Assembly (NCBI RefSeq): GCF_014841125.1
Contig: NZ_JACYTQ010000001.1
Location: forward strand, 992,001-1,056,000
Direction of reading: 5' to 3'
Length of the DNA stretch: 64,000 bases
DNA from: Echinicola arenosa
GTDB lineage: Bacteria; Bacteroidota; Bacteroidia; Cytophagales; Cyclobacteriaceae
Under the pieces are notes generated by a model. That model was not told the DNA's origin. It ran no database searches and saw nothing but the letters and a program-made list of their open reading frames with translations. Within the stretch, counting starts at the first letter, position 1. Every line of letters begins with the position of its first letter. Shown piece after piece: positions 53,401 through 62,398 of the stretch. A program made the translations under genes and the position numbers.

Positions 53401-53991
53401 TTATTTGCTTGCTTCAAAAGCAACGATATCTTCTTTGATGTTCAATAGATAATCGATATCATCAAAACCATTTTTCATATTTTCCTTTTTGTAGGAATTG
53501 ATATCAAACGATTCTGATCTACCAGTGCTCAACAACGTGATGGTCTGTGTACTGATATCCACTTCTACTTCCGTGCTCGGATCTTTCTCTACTTCGGCAA
53601 AGATTTCATCCAAAAATTCAGGAGTCACCGTTACAGGTAGTATTCCAATGTTCAGAGAGTTATTTTTGAAGATATCCGCAAAGAAGCTAGAAACCACACA
53701 TCTGAAGCCATAGTCATAGATGGCCCAAGCAGCATGCTCCCTACTTGATCCTGAACCGAAGTTCTTTCCTGCCACCAACACCTTACCAGAGTAAGTAGCG
53801 TCATTAAGCACGAAATCCGCCTTAGGATTTCCTTCACTATCATATCTCCAATCCCTGAAAAGATTATCTCCAAAACCTTCTCTTTCTGTTGCCTTTAAGA
53901 ATCTAGCTGGAATTATCTGATCCGTGTCCACATTTTCTGTTGGCAAAGGAACCACGGTGCTTTTTAATATATTAAACTTATCGTAAGCCAT
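53401..53991 (-). CDS. leuD: 3-isopropylmalate dehydratase small subunit
   Basis: Partner of LeuC in isomerising 2- to 3-isopropylmalate (and citramalate to 3-methylmalate). The 196 residues include LPTENVDTDQIIPARFLK and the substrate loop NFGSGSSREHAAWAIYDYGF. FADIFKNNSLNIGILPV and a longer C-terminal tail (MKNGFDDIDYLLNIKEDIVA) are of the E. coli LeuD type. It sits 20 nt after leuC. Confidence 0.96.
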   Translation of the reverse strand: MAYDKFNILKSTVVPLPTENVDTDQIIPARFLKATEREGFGDNLFRDWRYDSEGNPKADFVLNDATYSGKVLVAGKNFGSGSSREHAAWAIYDYGFRCVVSSFFADIFKNNSLNIGILPVTVTPEFLDEIFAEVEKDPSTEVEVDISTQTITLLSTGRSESFDINSYKKENMKNGFDDIDYLLNIKEDIVAFEASK

Positions 53992-54011
53992 TTTTGATCG
54001 ATTTTAGATGA

Positions 54012-55409
54012 TTATACTTCGCGTGGATCGGTTACTTCACCAGTAATGGCTACTGCTGCCACAGTCAAAGGAGAAGCCAAAAGGGTTCTTGCTCCAGGCC
54101 CTTGACGACCTTCGAAGTTCCTATTGGAAGTAGATACTGCATACTTTCCAGCTGGAATCTTATCATCATTCATGGCCAGACAAGCAGAACAACCCGGCTG
54201 TCTTAGTTTAAACCCAGCTTCTTCCAAAACGTCTACTAGACCTTCTGCGATGGCCTGCTTTTCCACCTCTCTAGAACCAGGAACTATCCAAGCCGTAATA
54301 TTATCCGCCTTCTTTTTGCCTTTCACAAACTCAGCTACAGCGCGGATATCTTCAATTCTTCCGTTAGTACAGCTACCAACGAAAACATAATCAATTTTCT
54401 TTCCTTTGATTGGCTCTCCTGGTGCAAATCCCATATAATCAAGTGATTTGATATAGGATTTCTTATTGCTACCTTCCATACCTTCAGTAGTAGGGATATT
54501 GTCCTTGATCTTGATCCCCATACCAGGATTGGTGCCATAGGTAATCATTGGTTCAATATCAGCAGCATCATATGCATACTCAATATCAAACTCAGCACCT
54601 TCATCGGTTTTGAGCGTCTTCCAGTAAGCTAAAGCTTTGTCCCAATCTTCACCTTTGGGAGCATGCTCTTTTCCTTTAAGGTAATTAAATGTCGTTTCAT
54701 CAGGAGCAATCAAACCTCCACGAGCACCCATTTCAATACTCATATTACAGATGGTCATCCTTGCCTCCATGCTTAAGCTTTGAATAGCCGAACCGGCATA
54801 TTCAATGAAGTAACCAGTACCACCACTGGCAGAGATTTTAGAGATGATATAAAGAATGATGTCTTTGGAAGTAACACCTTTGTGCAGCTCGCCATCCACA
54901 GTAATTCTCATACGCTTAGGCTTGGACTGCATGATACACTGTGATGCAAATACCATTTCAACTTCGGAAGTACCGATACCGAAAGCAATCGCTCCAAATG
55001 CACCGTGTGTAGAAGTGTGGCTATCTCCACATACAATGGTCATACCAGGCTGGGTGATACCCAATTCCGGTCCAATTACGTGAACAATACCGTGATGATC
55101 TGTACCCAGATCGTGTAATTCAATGCCGTATTTCTTACAGTTTTCACGCAGCTTTTCTACCTGCATGCGAGAAAGTTTATCTTTGATAGTCTTGTCCTGA
55201 TCGATGGTGGGAACGTTGTGATCAGGGGTGGCTACCGTTCTCTCGGGGAAGAGAACTTTGTTGCCTCTTTTTTCTAGGTTAAGGAAGGCGACCGGGCTGG
55301 TTACTTCATGGATAAAGTGTTTATCTATGAAAAACACATCAGGTCCATCAGGGACTGACTTCACTACGTGAGCGTCCCATACTTTGTCAAATAATGTTTT
55401 CTTTTCCAT
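54012..55409 (-). CDS. leuC: 3-isopropylmalate dehydratase large subunit
   Basis: Aconitase-family [4Fe-4S] enzyme with about 465 residues. Cluster cysteines appear in [20 protein letters not shown] and [40 protein letters not shown] and [19 protein letters not shown] are typical. An upstream in-frame TTG (55424) gives MITEA..., but ATG 55409 ([18 protein letters not shown]) is the normal start. Its mRNA follows a structured intercistronic region after ilvC. Confidence 0.96.
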   Translation of the reverse strand: MEKKTLFDKVWDAHVVKSVPDGPDVFFIDKHFIHEVTSPVAFLNLEKRGNKVLFPERTVATPDHNVPTIDQDKTIKDKLSRMQVEKLRENCKKYGIELHDLGTDHHGIVHVIGPELGITQPGMTIVCGDSHTSTHGAFGAIAFGIGTSEVEMVFASQCIMQSKPKRMRITVDGELHKGVTSKDIILYIISKISASGGTGYFIEYAGSAIQSLSMEARMTICNMSIEMGARGGLIAPDETTFNYLKGKEHAPKGEDWDKALAYWKTLKTDEGAEFDIEYAYDAADIEPMITYGTNPGMGIKIKDNIPTTEGMEGSNKKSYIKSLDYMGFAPGEPIKGKKIDYVFVGSCTNGRIEDIRAVAEFVKGKKKADNITAWIVPGSREVEKQAIAEGLVDVLEEAGFKLRQPGCSACLAMNDDKIPAGKYAVSTSNRNFEGRQGPGARTLLASPLTVAAVAITGEVTDPREV

Positions 55410-55442
55410 CGCTTCTGTTATCAATCATCTTAAACTTCAGAA

Positions 55443-55566
55443 GGAATAGGAACCAGAGTGATCTCTTTCTCCTATTCCTCCCGTCCCGATTTTTAATCGG
55501 AATTAGGGAAAGTCTCTATTTAACTTTTAAACAATCATATCGTTCATTTTATTCCAGAGACTTTCC
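55443..55566 (-). promoter_or_regulatory. Three-hairpin intercistronic element between ilvC and leuC
   Basis: In transcript order: GGAAAGTCTCT...AGAGACTTTCC (55566-55507, perfect 11-bp repeat with a 38-base loop), CCGATT-AAA-AATCGG (55500-55486) and GGAATAGGA-GAA-AGAG-ATCA-CTCT-GGT-TCCTATTCC (55478-55443, 9+4 pairs). None is followed by a U-run. The loop of the first contains ATGAACGATATGATTGTTTAA, a possible six-codon ORF. It could be a stability or processing element separating ilv from leu messages. Confidence 0.6.
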
Positions 55567-55578
55567 TTTAAAGTAATA

Positions 55579-56622
55579 TTAATTGTTCTCTGGTCTCAGT
55601 TTACGAACAGTAGCACCAGCTTGCCACATTTCAGACTCTCTCAGCTCCTTCAACTCTTCTTCCAGCTTCACTCTGTAGTCAGACTTACTGTTAGACTCGA
55701 TAGATTTAGCAGCTTCCTTACCATCTTTAACGCTTTTGTAAAGATCTTCGAATACTGGTTTAGACGCATCTCTGAACGGCTTCCACCAATCCAAAGCACC
55801 TCTTTGTGCAGTAGTAGAACAGTTAGCATACATCCAGTCCATACCGTTCTCAGCAACCAATGGCATCAAACTCTGAGTCAATTCTTCAACAGTCTCGTTG
55901 AAAGCCTCAGAAGGAGAGTGACCGTTTTCTCTCAATACTTCGTACTGAGCTGCAAAGATTCCTTGGATAGCTCCCATCAAGGTACCTCTCTCACCAGTTA
56001 AGTCAGAAGTCACTTCTCTGTAGAAATCAGTTTCAAATAAGTAACCAGAACCTACTCCGATACCTAAAGCAATCACTCTTTCTCTAGCTTTACCAGTAGC
56101 ATCTTGGTAGATCGCGAAAGAAGAGTTCAAACCTCTACCTTCTACGAACATTCTTCTTAAAGAAGTACCAGACCCCTTAGGGGCTACCAAAATCACATCA
56201 ACATCCTTTGGAGGAATGATGCCAGTTTGGTCATTGTAAGTCACGCCGAAACCGTGAGAGAAATACAGAGCCTTCCCTGGAGAAAGGTGCTTCTTTACAG
56301 TTGGCCAAAGGGCGATCTGACCTGCATCAGAAAGCAAGAACTGAAGGATAGTACCTTTTTCACAGGCTTCTTCCAATTCAAAAAGCGTCTCACCAGGTAC
56401 CCAACCGTCAGCTACTGCTTTGTCCCAAGTTTTGGAACCTTTACGCTGACCAACGATTACATTAAAACCATTATCTTTCAAGTTAAGTGCTTGACCTGGA
56501 CCTTGTACACCATAGCCCAATACAGCAATCACTTCGTCTTTAAGTACTTCTCTGGCTTTCTCAAGAGGAAATTCTTCTCTTGTTACTACATCTTCTTCAA
56601 CTGTTCCGAATTTCAGTTTCAT
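55579..56622 (-). CDS. ilvC: Ketol-acid reductoisomerase
   Basis: NADPH-dependent isomeroreductase of valine and isoleucine synthesis. The 347 residues place it in the short class I. The nucleotide loop is VLGYGVQGPGQALNLKDNG, with VGQRKGSKTWDKA after it. KGSGTSLRRMFVEGRGLNSS follows, as does the metal/substrate region LTGERGTLMGAIQGIFAAQYEVLRENG, with conserved Glu residues in EAFNETVEEL. It lies 11 nt after ilvN. Confidence 0.96.
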   Translation of the reverse strand: MKLKFGTVEEDVVTREEFPLEKAREVLKDEVIAVLGYGVQGPGQALNLKDNGFNVIVGQRKGSKTWDKAVADGWVPGETLFELEEACEKGTILQFLLSDAGQIALWPTVKKHLSPGKALYFSHGFGVTYNDQTGIIPPKDVDVILVAPKGSGTSLRRMFVEGRGLNSSFAIYQDATGKARERVIALGIGVGSGYLFETDFYREVTSDLTGERGTLMGAIQGIFAAQYEVLRENGHSPSEAFNETVEELTQSLMPLVAENGMDWMYANCSTTAQRGALDWWKPFRDASKPVFEDLYKSVKDGKEAAKSIESNSKSDYRVKLEEELKELRESEMWQAGATVRKLRPENN

Positions 56623-56633
56623 TGTTTCTAATT

Positions 56634-57137
56634 TTAATTATTTAAGTATTGTTCAATTGTTCCCATTGGTTTGGCCACCGCCACTCTGCCTGATCTGGCA
56701 AATTCAAGGATACTGAAATCCTTCAAAATTTCCAGCAGCGCTTTAGTGTCTTCTTTGTGGCCTGTCATTTCGATCACTACAAACTCTTTCTCTGCTGAAA
56801 TGATCCTTGCATTGTATTGCCTAATGACTTTTTCCAAGCCCGGATCAAGACTGCTGATAGGAATTTTGTAAAGTGCAATCTCTTGGTAAACGACCTCGTC
56901 GTCCTTATAATAAAAGGACTTGATGACGTCAATTATTTTTTCAGTTTGCTTTACAATCTGAATGACCTGCTCTTCAGTCGTGGTCACTTCTATGGTGATC
57001 CTGTGCACACCATCTTCCTTACTTTCAGAAGCAGTAAGGGCATCTATATTCACACCTCTTCTCGTAAAAATCAAAGTTACTCGATTAAGAATACCTATGA
57101 AGTTTTCCGTAAAAAGGGATATTGTATAACGATTCAT
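56634..57137 (-). CDS. ilvN: Acetolactate synthase small (regulatory) subunit
   Basis: ACT-domain regulatory subunit that confers feedback control by valine on IlvB. The 167 residues show ISLFTENFIGILNRVTLIFTRRGVNIDALTA in the first ACT domain and a second domain from about residue 80 (KVIRQYNARIISAEKEFVVIEMTG). It follows ilvB by ten bases and is probably coupled to it. Confidence 0.95.
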   Translation of the reverse strand: MNRYTISLFTENFIGILNRVTLIFTRRGVNIDALTASESKEDGVHRITIEVTTTEEQVIQIVKQTEKIIDVIKSFYYKDDEVVYQEIALYKIPISSLDPGLEKVIRQYNARIISAEKEFVVIEMTGHKEDTKALLEILKDFSILEFARSGRVAVAKPMGTIEQYLNN

Positions 57138-57147
57138 AAAATGTGGC

Positions 57148-58842
57148 TTAGCTTAATCTCACTTCTTCTACTGAACATCCTGTAGGAATCATAGGGAACA
57201 CATTGTCCTCTTTTTCTACGACTACCTCAAGAAAATAAGGACCGTCATGCACCATCATTTCTGCTACAGTATCTCTAAGATTATCCCTTTCCGTTACCTT
57301 AGAAGCTTTCATATTGTAAGCTTCGGCAATCTTGACGAAATCAGGATTATCAAGTTCTGTAAACGAATAGCGCTTATCAAAGAACAACTGCTGCCATTGT
57401 CTTACCATACCTAAGAAATTGTTGTTCAACAAAACAATCTTTACAGGACTTTGAGTTTGCATAATGGTACCAAATTCCTGAATAGTCATCTGTATACCTC
57501 CATCACCGACTACACAAATCACTTGGCGATTTAGATCAGCCAATTGTGCCCCCAATGCAGCAGGCAAACTAAAGCCCATCGTTCCCAAACCTCCGGAAGT
57601 CACCTGAGTTCTAGTAGTTTTATACTTAAAGTATCTCCATGCTATCATTTGATGCTGTCCAACGTCAGTTACCAAAATGGCATCATCCTTTTTGAAATCG
57701 TTCACATAGCGGATTACCTCACCCATAGTCAGGCCAGTTTTAGTAGGCAATAAGTCCAGGGAAACTACCGCACTTTTCTCTTTCTCTTCCAACTTTCTAA
57801 ACTCACCCAACCAGTCCTGATGAGACTTCTCTTTCAGTTTTTCAGTCAGCAAAGGTAAACTTTCCTTGCAATCGCCAAGTATAGACACTTCGCACTTTAC
57901 ATTCTTGTTAATCTCCGCATTGTCTAGCTCCAAGTGAATCACCTTAGCTTGTTTGGCATAACGTTTCAGGTCTCCGGTTACCCGATCATCAAAACGCATT
58001 CCTATTGCAATCAAGACATCACATTTGTTGGTCAGCATATTTGGGGCATAGTTACCATGCATCCCCAATTTCCCTACATACTGTGGATGATCTTCATCCA
58101 AAGCTCCCGATCCTAATAAGGTACAAGCTGCAGGAATACCACTTTTGTCTAAGAATGCTTTGAGCTCTTCTTCTGCTTTACCTATTACTACCCCTTGGCC
58201 ATAGAGCACATAGGGTCTTTTAGCTTGGTTGATTATTTCTGCTGCTTTCGCAACGCTATTTTCATTGACCTTTGGATAAGGACGATAAGACCTGATCCCC
58301 AGACAAGGCACATAATTAAACTCTCCTAAGGCATTTTGAGCATCCTTGGTAATATCTATCAATACAGGCCCCGGTCTCCCTGATCTAGCAATATGAAAAC
58401 CTTTGGCTATAGCCGGTGCTATGTCTTCTACCCTTCTTACTTGGATGTTCCATTTAGTTCCTGGCATGGAAAAACCCACCACGTCAGTTTCCTGAAATGC
58501 ATCCGTTCCCAGCAAAGGCGAAGCCACTTGTCCCGTAATGCAGACCAGAGGAGTACTATCAATCATGGCATCTGCTATCCCTGTGATCAGGTTAGTAGCG
58601 CCTGGCCCTGAAGTAGCCATACAGACTCCGACTTTTCCAGAGACTCGCGCATAACCTTGCGCTGCATGGATTGCTCCCTGTTCATGTCTTGTCAGTACAT
58701 GCTTGATTTGGTCCGCGTAATCATAGAGTGCATCATAAACTGGCATGATGGCACCTCCTGGATAACCGAAAATATATTCGGAATTTTCAGCTACCAAAGA
58801 TTTGATTACGATCTCAGCTCCTCTGATTCTCGAATCTTTCAT
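57148..58842 (-). CDS. ilvB: Acetolactate synthase large subunit
   Basis: ThDP/FAD/Mg enzyme that makes acetolactate or acetohydroxybutyrate. The 564 residues have the catalytic Glu in LTRHEQGAIHAAQGYARVSG and FAD-region motifs VLYGQGVVIGKAEEE. The ThDP motif GDGGIQMTIQEFGTIM...LNNNFLGMVRQW is intact. It lies 55 nt downstream of ilvD, the only sizeable gap in the ilv half. Confidence 0.97.
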   Translation of the reverse strand: MKDSRIRGAEIVIKSLVAENSEYIFGYPGGAIMPVYDALYDYADQIKHVLTRHEQGAIHAAQGYARVSGKVGVCMATSGPGATNLITGIADAMIDSTPLVCITGQVASPLLGTDAFQETDVVGFSMPGTKWNIQVRRVEDIAPAIAKGFHIARSGRPGPVLIDITKDAQNALGEFNYVPCLGIRSYRPYPKVNENSVAKAAEIINQAKRPYVLYGQGVVIGKAEEELKAFLDKSGIPAACTLLGSGALDEDHPQYVGKLGMHGNYAPNMLTNKCDVLIAIGMRFDDRVTGDLKRYAKQAKVIHLELDNAEINKNVKCEVSILGDCKESLPLLTEKLKEKSHQDWLGEFRKLEEKEKSAVVSLDLLPTKTGLTMGEVIRYVNDFKKDDAILVTDVGQHQMIAWRYFKYKTTRTQVTSGGLGTMGFSLPAALGAQLADLNRQVICVVGDGGIQMTIQEFGTIMQTQSPVKIVLLNNNFLGMVRQWQQLFFDKRYSFTELDNPDFVKIAEAYNMKASKVTERDNLRDTVAEMMVHDGPYFLEVVVEKEDNVFPMIPTGCSVEEVRLS

Positions 58843-58897
58843 GTGTAATTAAATTATATTTGAGGTTCTTCTTCCTTCTATTTGGTGGTCTATTGCC

Positions 58898-60580
58898 TTA
58901 CCCCTTGTCTGTAACACAACCCTCTGAAGCAGTAGACACCAATTGACTGTATTTCTTTAAAGTACCTTGAAGATGGCTTAAATCCTTATTCTTCCAGCTT
59001 TTCTTTCTTTCGGCAAACACTTCATCACTTACGTCCACGTTAAGTTCTAAAGTCTCTGCATCAATAGTGATCGTATCTCCATCCTGGATCAAACCAATAG
59101 GTCCTCCCATATATGCCTCAGGAGTGACGTGCCCGACTACAAAACCATGTGTACCGCCGGAAAACCTACCATCTGTAATCAAAGCCACATCTGAACCAAG
59201 TCCAGCACCAATGATAATGGCTGTGGGTTTTAACATTTCTGGCATCCCTGGCCCACCTTTTGGCCCAACAAAACGAATAACTACAACATCCCCCTTCTGC
59301 ACTTTCTTATTTTTCATAGCCTCATTGGCCTCAACTTCACTGTTGAACACCCTGGCTGTGCCTGTAAATGATTTACCTTCTTTACCAGAAATTTTGGCAA
59401 CCGCCCCTTCTGGTGCAAGGTTTCCATGAAGCACACACAAGTGTCCTGTTTCCTTGATTGGATTATCTAATGGATGGATCACACTCTCTTTGGATGTCTT
59501 CACTGGCTCGATACCTTCTAAGTTTTCTGCCATTGTTTTACCAGTAACAGTCATGCAATCTCCATGAAGTAACCCTTCATTCAAGAAGTACTTCAAGAAG
59601 GCAGGCAGCCCCCCCATATCGTAAAGGTCTTCCATCATAAACTTACCACTTGGCTTAAAATCACCCAAAACTGGTGTTTCAGCATTAATTTGCTTAAAAT
59701 CTTCCAAAGTAAAATCTACACCAGCAGTTTTAGCAATGGCCAATATGTGTAAGGCGGCATTGGTACTTCCCCCAAGAGCTACAGTTACCCTCACAGCATT
59801 CTCTATACTCTTCTTGGTTACAATATCCTTTGGCTTTATATCTAGAGCCAAGAGCTGCTTGATATATTTCCCCATGTTCTTACATTCCTCACGCTTCTCT
59901 TTAGAAGTCGCAGGGTAAGAAGAACTAAATGGCAGTGAAAGCCCCATGGCCTCAATAGCTGAGGACATGGTATTAGCTGTATACATACCACCACACGCCC
60001 CTGCACCAGGACATGCATTTTTGATCACACCCATATAATCCTCATCCGATATCTGGCCGTTGATCTTTTTGCCATATGCCTCAAATGCAGAAACAATATT
60101 CAATTTTTCTCCTTTGTAATGTCCAGAGCGAATAGTGCCACCAAAAACCATGATGCTTGGACGATTCACCCTTAACATTCCCATCACAACACCCGGCATA
60201 TTCTTGTCACAACCAGGAATAGTAACCACTCCATCAAATGAGTGTCCTAAAATAAATGACTCGACAGAATCAGCAATTACTTCTCTTGAAGGAAGGCTAT
60301 AACTCATCCCTGCAGTACCCATAGAAATACCATCGGAAATGCCGATGGTATTGAATATAAATCCTGCTAAATCAGACTTGTTGGTCGAAGCTTTGATTTC
60401 TTCGGCGAAACTGTTCAAGTGCATGTTACATGGATTACTTTCATAACCACAACTAGCGACCCCTACAAAAGGCTGTTTCATCTTTTCATCACTCAATCCT
60501 GTAGCGTAAAGCATGGCCATCCCTGCCGGATGCTCCTGGTTATCGCTTATTTCCCAACTATATTTTTTTAAATCACTCAT
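58898..60580 (-). CDS. ilvD: Dihydroxyacid dehydratase
   Basis: Iron-sulfur enzyme that dehydrates dihydroxy-acids to the 2-oxoacids of valine and isoleucine. The 560 residues carry cluster cysteines in [31 protein letters not shown] and [18 protein letters not shown]. The C-terminal [22 protein letters not shown] is also present. It is the first structural gene of the operon, so it sits directly behind the attenuator. Its ATG is 26 bases after the U-run. Confidence 0.97.
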   Translation of the reverse strand: MSDLKKYSWEISDNQEHPAGMAMLYATGLSDEKMKQPFVGVASCGYESNPCNMHLNSFAEEIKASTNKSDLAGFIFNTIGISDGISMGTAGMSYSLPSREVIADSVESFILGHSFDGVVTIPGCDKNMPGVVMGMLRVNRPSIMVFGGTIRSGHYKGEKLNIVSAFEAYGKKINGQISDEDYMGVIKNACPGAGACGGMYTANTMSSAIEAMGLSLPFSSSYPATSKEKREECKNMGKYIKQLLALDIKPKDIVTKKSIENAVRVTVALGGSTNAALHILAIAKTAGVDFTLEDFKQINAETPVLGDFKPSGKFMMEDLYDMGGLPAFLKYFLNEGLLHGDCMTVTGKTMAENLEGIEPVKTSKESVIHPLDNPIKETGHLCVLHGNLAPEGAVAKISGKEGKSFTGTARVFNSEVEANEAMKNKKVQKGDVVVIRFVGPKGGPGMPEMLKPTAIIIGAGLGSDVALITDGRFSGGTHGFVVGHVTPEAYMGGPIGLIQDGDTITIDAETLELNVDVSDEVFAERKKSWKNKDLSHLQGTLKKYSQLVSTASEGCVTDKG

Positions 60581-60605
60581 TATATATCTAATTCTGTTAT
60601 CGCCT

Positions 60606-60640
60606 TATAAAAAAAAGTGCCTCATGGTATGAGGCACTTT
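60606..60640 (-). terminator. Attenuator terminator before ilvD (segments 3:4)
   Basis: Minus strand AAAGTGCCTCAT-ACC-ATGAGGCACTTT (60640-60614) is a perfect 12-bp stem with a 3-base loop. It runs straight into eight U counting the stem end (60613-60606 plus TTT of the stem). It lies inside the ilv leader, not after a gene. Its 5' arm AGTGCCTCAT can alternatively pair with ATGAGGCGCT at 60679-60670. Confidence 0.93.
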
Positions 60641-60669
60641 ATTGCTTTATGGATGTTCTACAATAGTCT

Positions 60670-60696
60670 AGCGCCTCATTTACAATTGAAAATGAG
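60670..60696 (-). promoter_or_regulatory. Antiterminator/pause segments 1 and 2 of the ilv attenuator
   Basis: Segment 1, CTCATTT (60696-60690), pairs perfectly with segment 2, AAATGAG (60681-60675), across an 8-base loop. Segment 2 extended, ATGAGGCGCT (60679-60670), can instead pair with segment 3 (60638-60629) over ten positions with one G·U. Segment 2 contains the leader peptide stop codon, so a ribosome finishing the peptide covers it. Confidence 0.85.
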
Positions 60697-60735
60697 AATA
60701 ATAACTAGGTTAATGACGCTGACTATTCTTGACAT
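60676..60735 (-). CDS. Leader peptide of the ilv-leu operon
   Basis: A 19-residue ORF reading MSRIVSVINLVIILIFNCK then TGA. Five Ile, three Val and two Leu make up 10 of 19 residues, the amino acids made by the operon. A ribosome slowed on the GTT ATT ATT CTC ATT run (codons 11-15) would hold segment 1, leaving segment 2 free to pair with segment 3 and block the terminator. The ORF starts about 45 nt into the predicted transcript. It is not in the conventional ilvL family by sequence, which is normal because leader peptides are not conserved. Confidence 0.88.
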   Translation of the reverse strand: MSRIVSVINLVIILIFNCK

Positions 60736-60786
60736 GCTTTTAAAGTGTTTAGTGGTATCCTTTTCTGTTTAATTTTAAATGCTTAA

Positions 60787-60817
60787 CAAAAGTAAAACCC
60801 TAATTTGACACTTACAA
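60787..60817 (-). promoter_or_regulatory. Promoter of the ilv-leu operon
   Basis: Minus strand TTG (60817-60815), 20 bases, TACTTTTG (60794-60787). This matches the Bacteroidota -33/-7 pattern with the spacer one base over ideal. It predicts an RNA start near 60780 and a leader of about 200 nt. Between this and ispE (60818-61106) the DNA is AT-rich with poly-A/T tracts and no gene. Confidence 0.75.
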
Positions 60818-61130
60818 TATTTTATTTCTTTTTTTAAAATGAATCAAAAATTAAACTATTGTCTATCCTGAAATCAACACGAGATTTTAGTGGATTTTTT
60901 ATGCAATACCCTCTTTTATGTTTCATAAAAAAATTATTTATCTAAATTTCAGAATTTTCTTCTGATTTTATTTTTTTTTAAATTTTTGTTAAAAAAAACA
61001 GGCTAAACAATGACTAAAACCAACTTTTTAGACATTTTTTAAAACAACCAACAAACATTAACACAAGAATCCTTAAAAAGAACCAAAATTAATACGCCTA
61101 TTTTAATAGTTTTGCATCAATACTTCTTTT

Positions 61131-61946
61131 ATGATTTCTATGATACAATTCCCAAACGCAAAAATAAATTTAGGACTTTCCATTATTGAAAAAAGAAAGG
61201 ATGGCTATCACGAAATCGAAACCTGTATGTTTCCGGTTCCTTTGTGCGACGCCCTTGAAATCACCTTATCAAATAAGACAAAATTCACAGGTACTGGACT
61301 GACCATTCCTGGCAAAGAGAAAGACAACCTCATTTTAAAGGCACTCAAACTTCTCAGAAAAGACTTCAATGAACTTCCCAATATTGATATCCATTTACAC
61401 AAAGCTATTCCGATGGGGGCCGGGCTAGGTGGTGGGTCTGCTGATGCAGCTTTTGCATTATCTATGATGAATAACCTATTTGACCTTCACCTTGAAGATT
61501 GGTTTTTGGAAGATTACGCGGCAGAACTTGGCAGTGACTGTCCATTTTTTATTGAAAACAAACCCAAAATCGCTAAAGGAAGAGGTGAATTATTGGAAGA
61601 AGTAAATCTTGACCTCAATGGATGCTGGATTGCTTTAGTTAATCCTCAAATCCACATTGGCACCAAAGAGGCCTATGAAGGAGTGCACCCTCAACTCCCA
61701 CAATATGAATTAAAAGAAACGTTGGCTGATCGCTCCTTATGGAAAGAAAGACTGGTCAATGATTTTGAGAGCAGCATATTCAACAAGTATCCTGAAATTG
61801 CGGAAATTAAGGCCCAACTTTATCAACAAGGAGCTTTCTATGCCGCCATGTCAGGATCTGGATCAACGGTATTTGGCTTATTTGATAATGAGCCTGAACA
61901 AAGTAGTTGGCCAAAAGAGTATTTTAGATTTGAGGGAGAGCTATAG
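61131..61946 (+). CDS. ispE: 4-diphosphocytidyl-2-C-methyl-D-erythritol kinase
   Basis: GHMP kinase of the MEP isoprenoid pathway. The 271 residues begin IQFPNAKINLGLSIIEKRKDGYHEIET (the catalytic Lys/His region). The ATP loop PMGAGLGGGSADAAFAL, ELGSDCPFFIENKPKIAKGRGE and the C-terminal AAMSGSGSTVFGLF follow. Two ATGs (61131, 61140) are possible; the second is closer to the usual start. A -7 box TAGTTTTG at 61107-61114 lies upstream without a clear -33 partner. Confidence 0.96.
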   Translation: MISMIQFPNAKINLGLSIIEKRKDGYHEIETCMFPVPLCDALEITLSNKTKFTGTGLTIPGKEKDNLILKALKLLRKDFNELPNIDIHLHKAIPMGAGLGGGSADAAFALSMMNNLFDLHLEDWFLEDYAAELGSDCPFFIENKPKIAKGRGELLEEVNLDLNGCWIALVNPQIHIGTKEAYEGVHPQLPQYELKETLADRSLWKERLVNDFESSIFNKYPEIAEIKAQLYQQGAFYAAMSGSGSTVFGLFDNEPEQSSWPKEYFRFEGEL

Positions 61947-62285
61947 AATGTTCAATATTCAATCTTAACACATAACTATTTAGAAGAGGCATTTAAATAT
62001 CTACGGAAAATTATTTATTCATTTTTAATATTATAATTGACTGAAAACAAAGTCACAAAGCTTCCAAATCATTCATTTTTATTTCAACTGATCATAAGTT
62101 AAACACCACCTCATAAACAGGTCTTATTGACTATCTAAGTCTTGCACTAAAATTCTCCAAAAACATAATTATTTAAATTTTTACTTAAATTTTAAATGAA
62201 ACGTTATATTTTGTGTAGTAAGATTTAAATATCTGAAATATCTTTAAATATTAAATTTATTGAATTTTAAAATATTTTTTCTGCA
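61947..62285. other. AT-rich intergenic stretch, nothing recognised
   Basis: About 340 bases of very AT-rich DNA after ispE with short imperfect repeats of TTTAAATATCT-like words (62170-62260). No ORF, tRNA or hairpin terminator is convincing. Confidence 0.5.
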
Positions 62286-62318
62286 TTTTGAATTCAAAAA
62301 ATCTTAACCTTATATTTG
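62286..62318 (+). promoter_or_regulatory. Promoter of the acyltransferase-like gene
   Basis: TTTTG (62286-62290), 20 bases, TATATTTG (62311-62318) fits the -33/-7 consensus. The predicted start near 62325 leaves a 74-nt AU-rich leader. Confidence 0.65.
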
Positions 62319-62398
62319 ATTCAATAGTCAATAGAAACAATACTCCCTCCCTGAATAATTTTACTTTTTGATATAATTATTATATAACTATTGAATAC

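Noticed and set aside
55508-55560. MNDMIV mini-ORF as a second leader peptide
   Set aside because: Only six codons, one Ile and one Val, and no terminator follows, so I do not list it as a gene; it is noted with the hairpin element.
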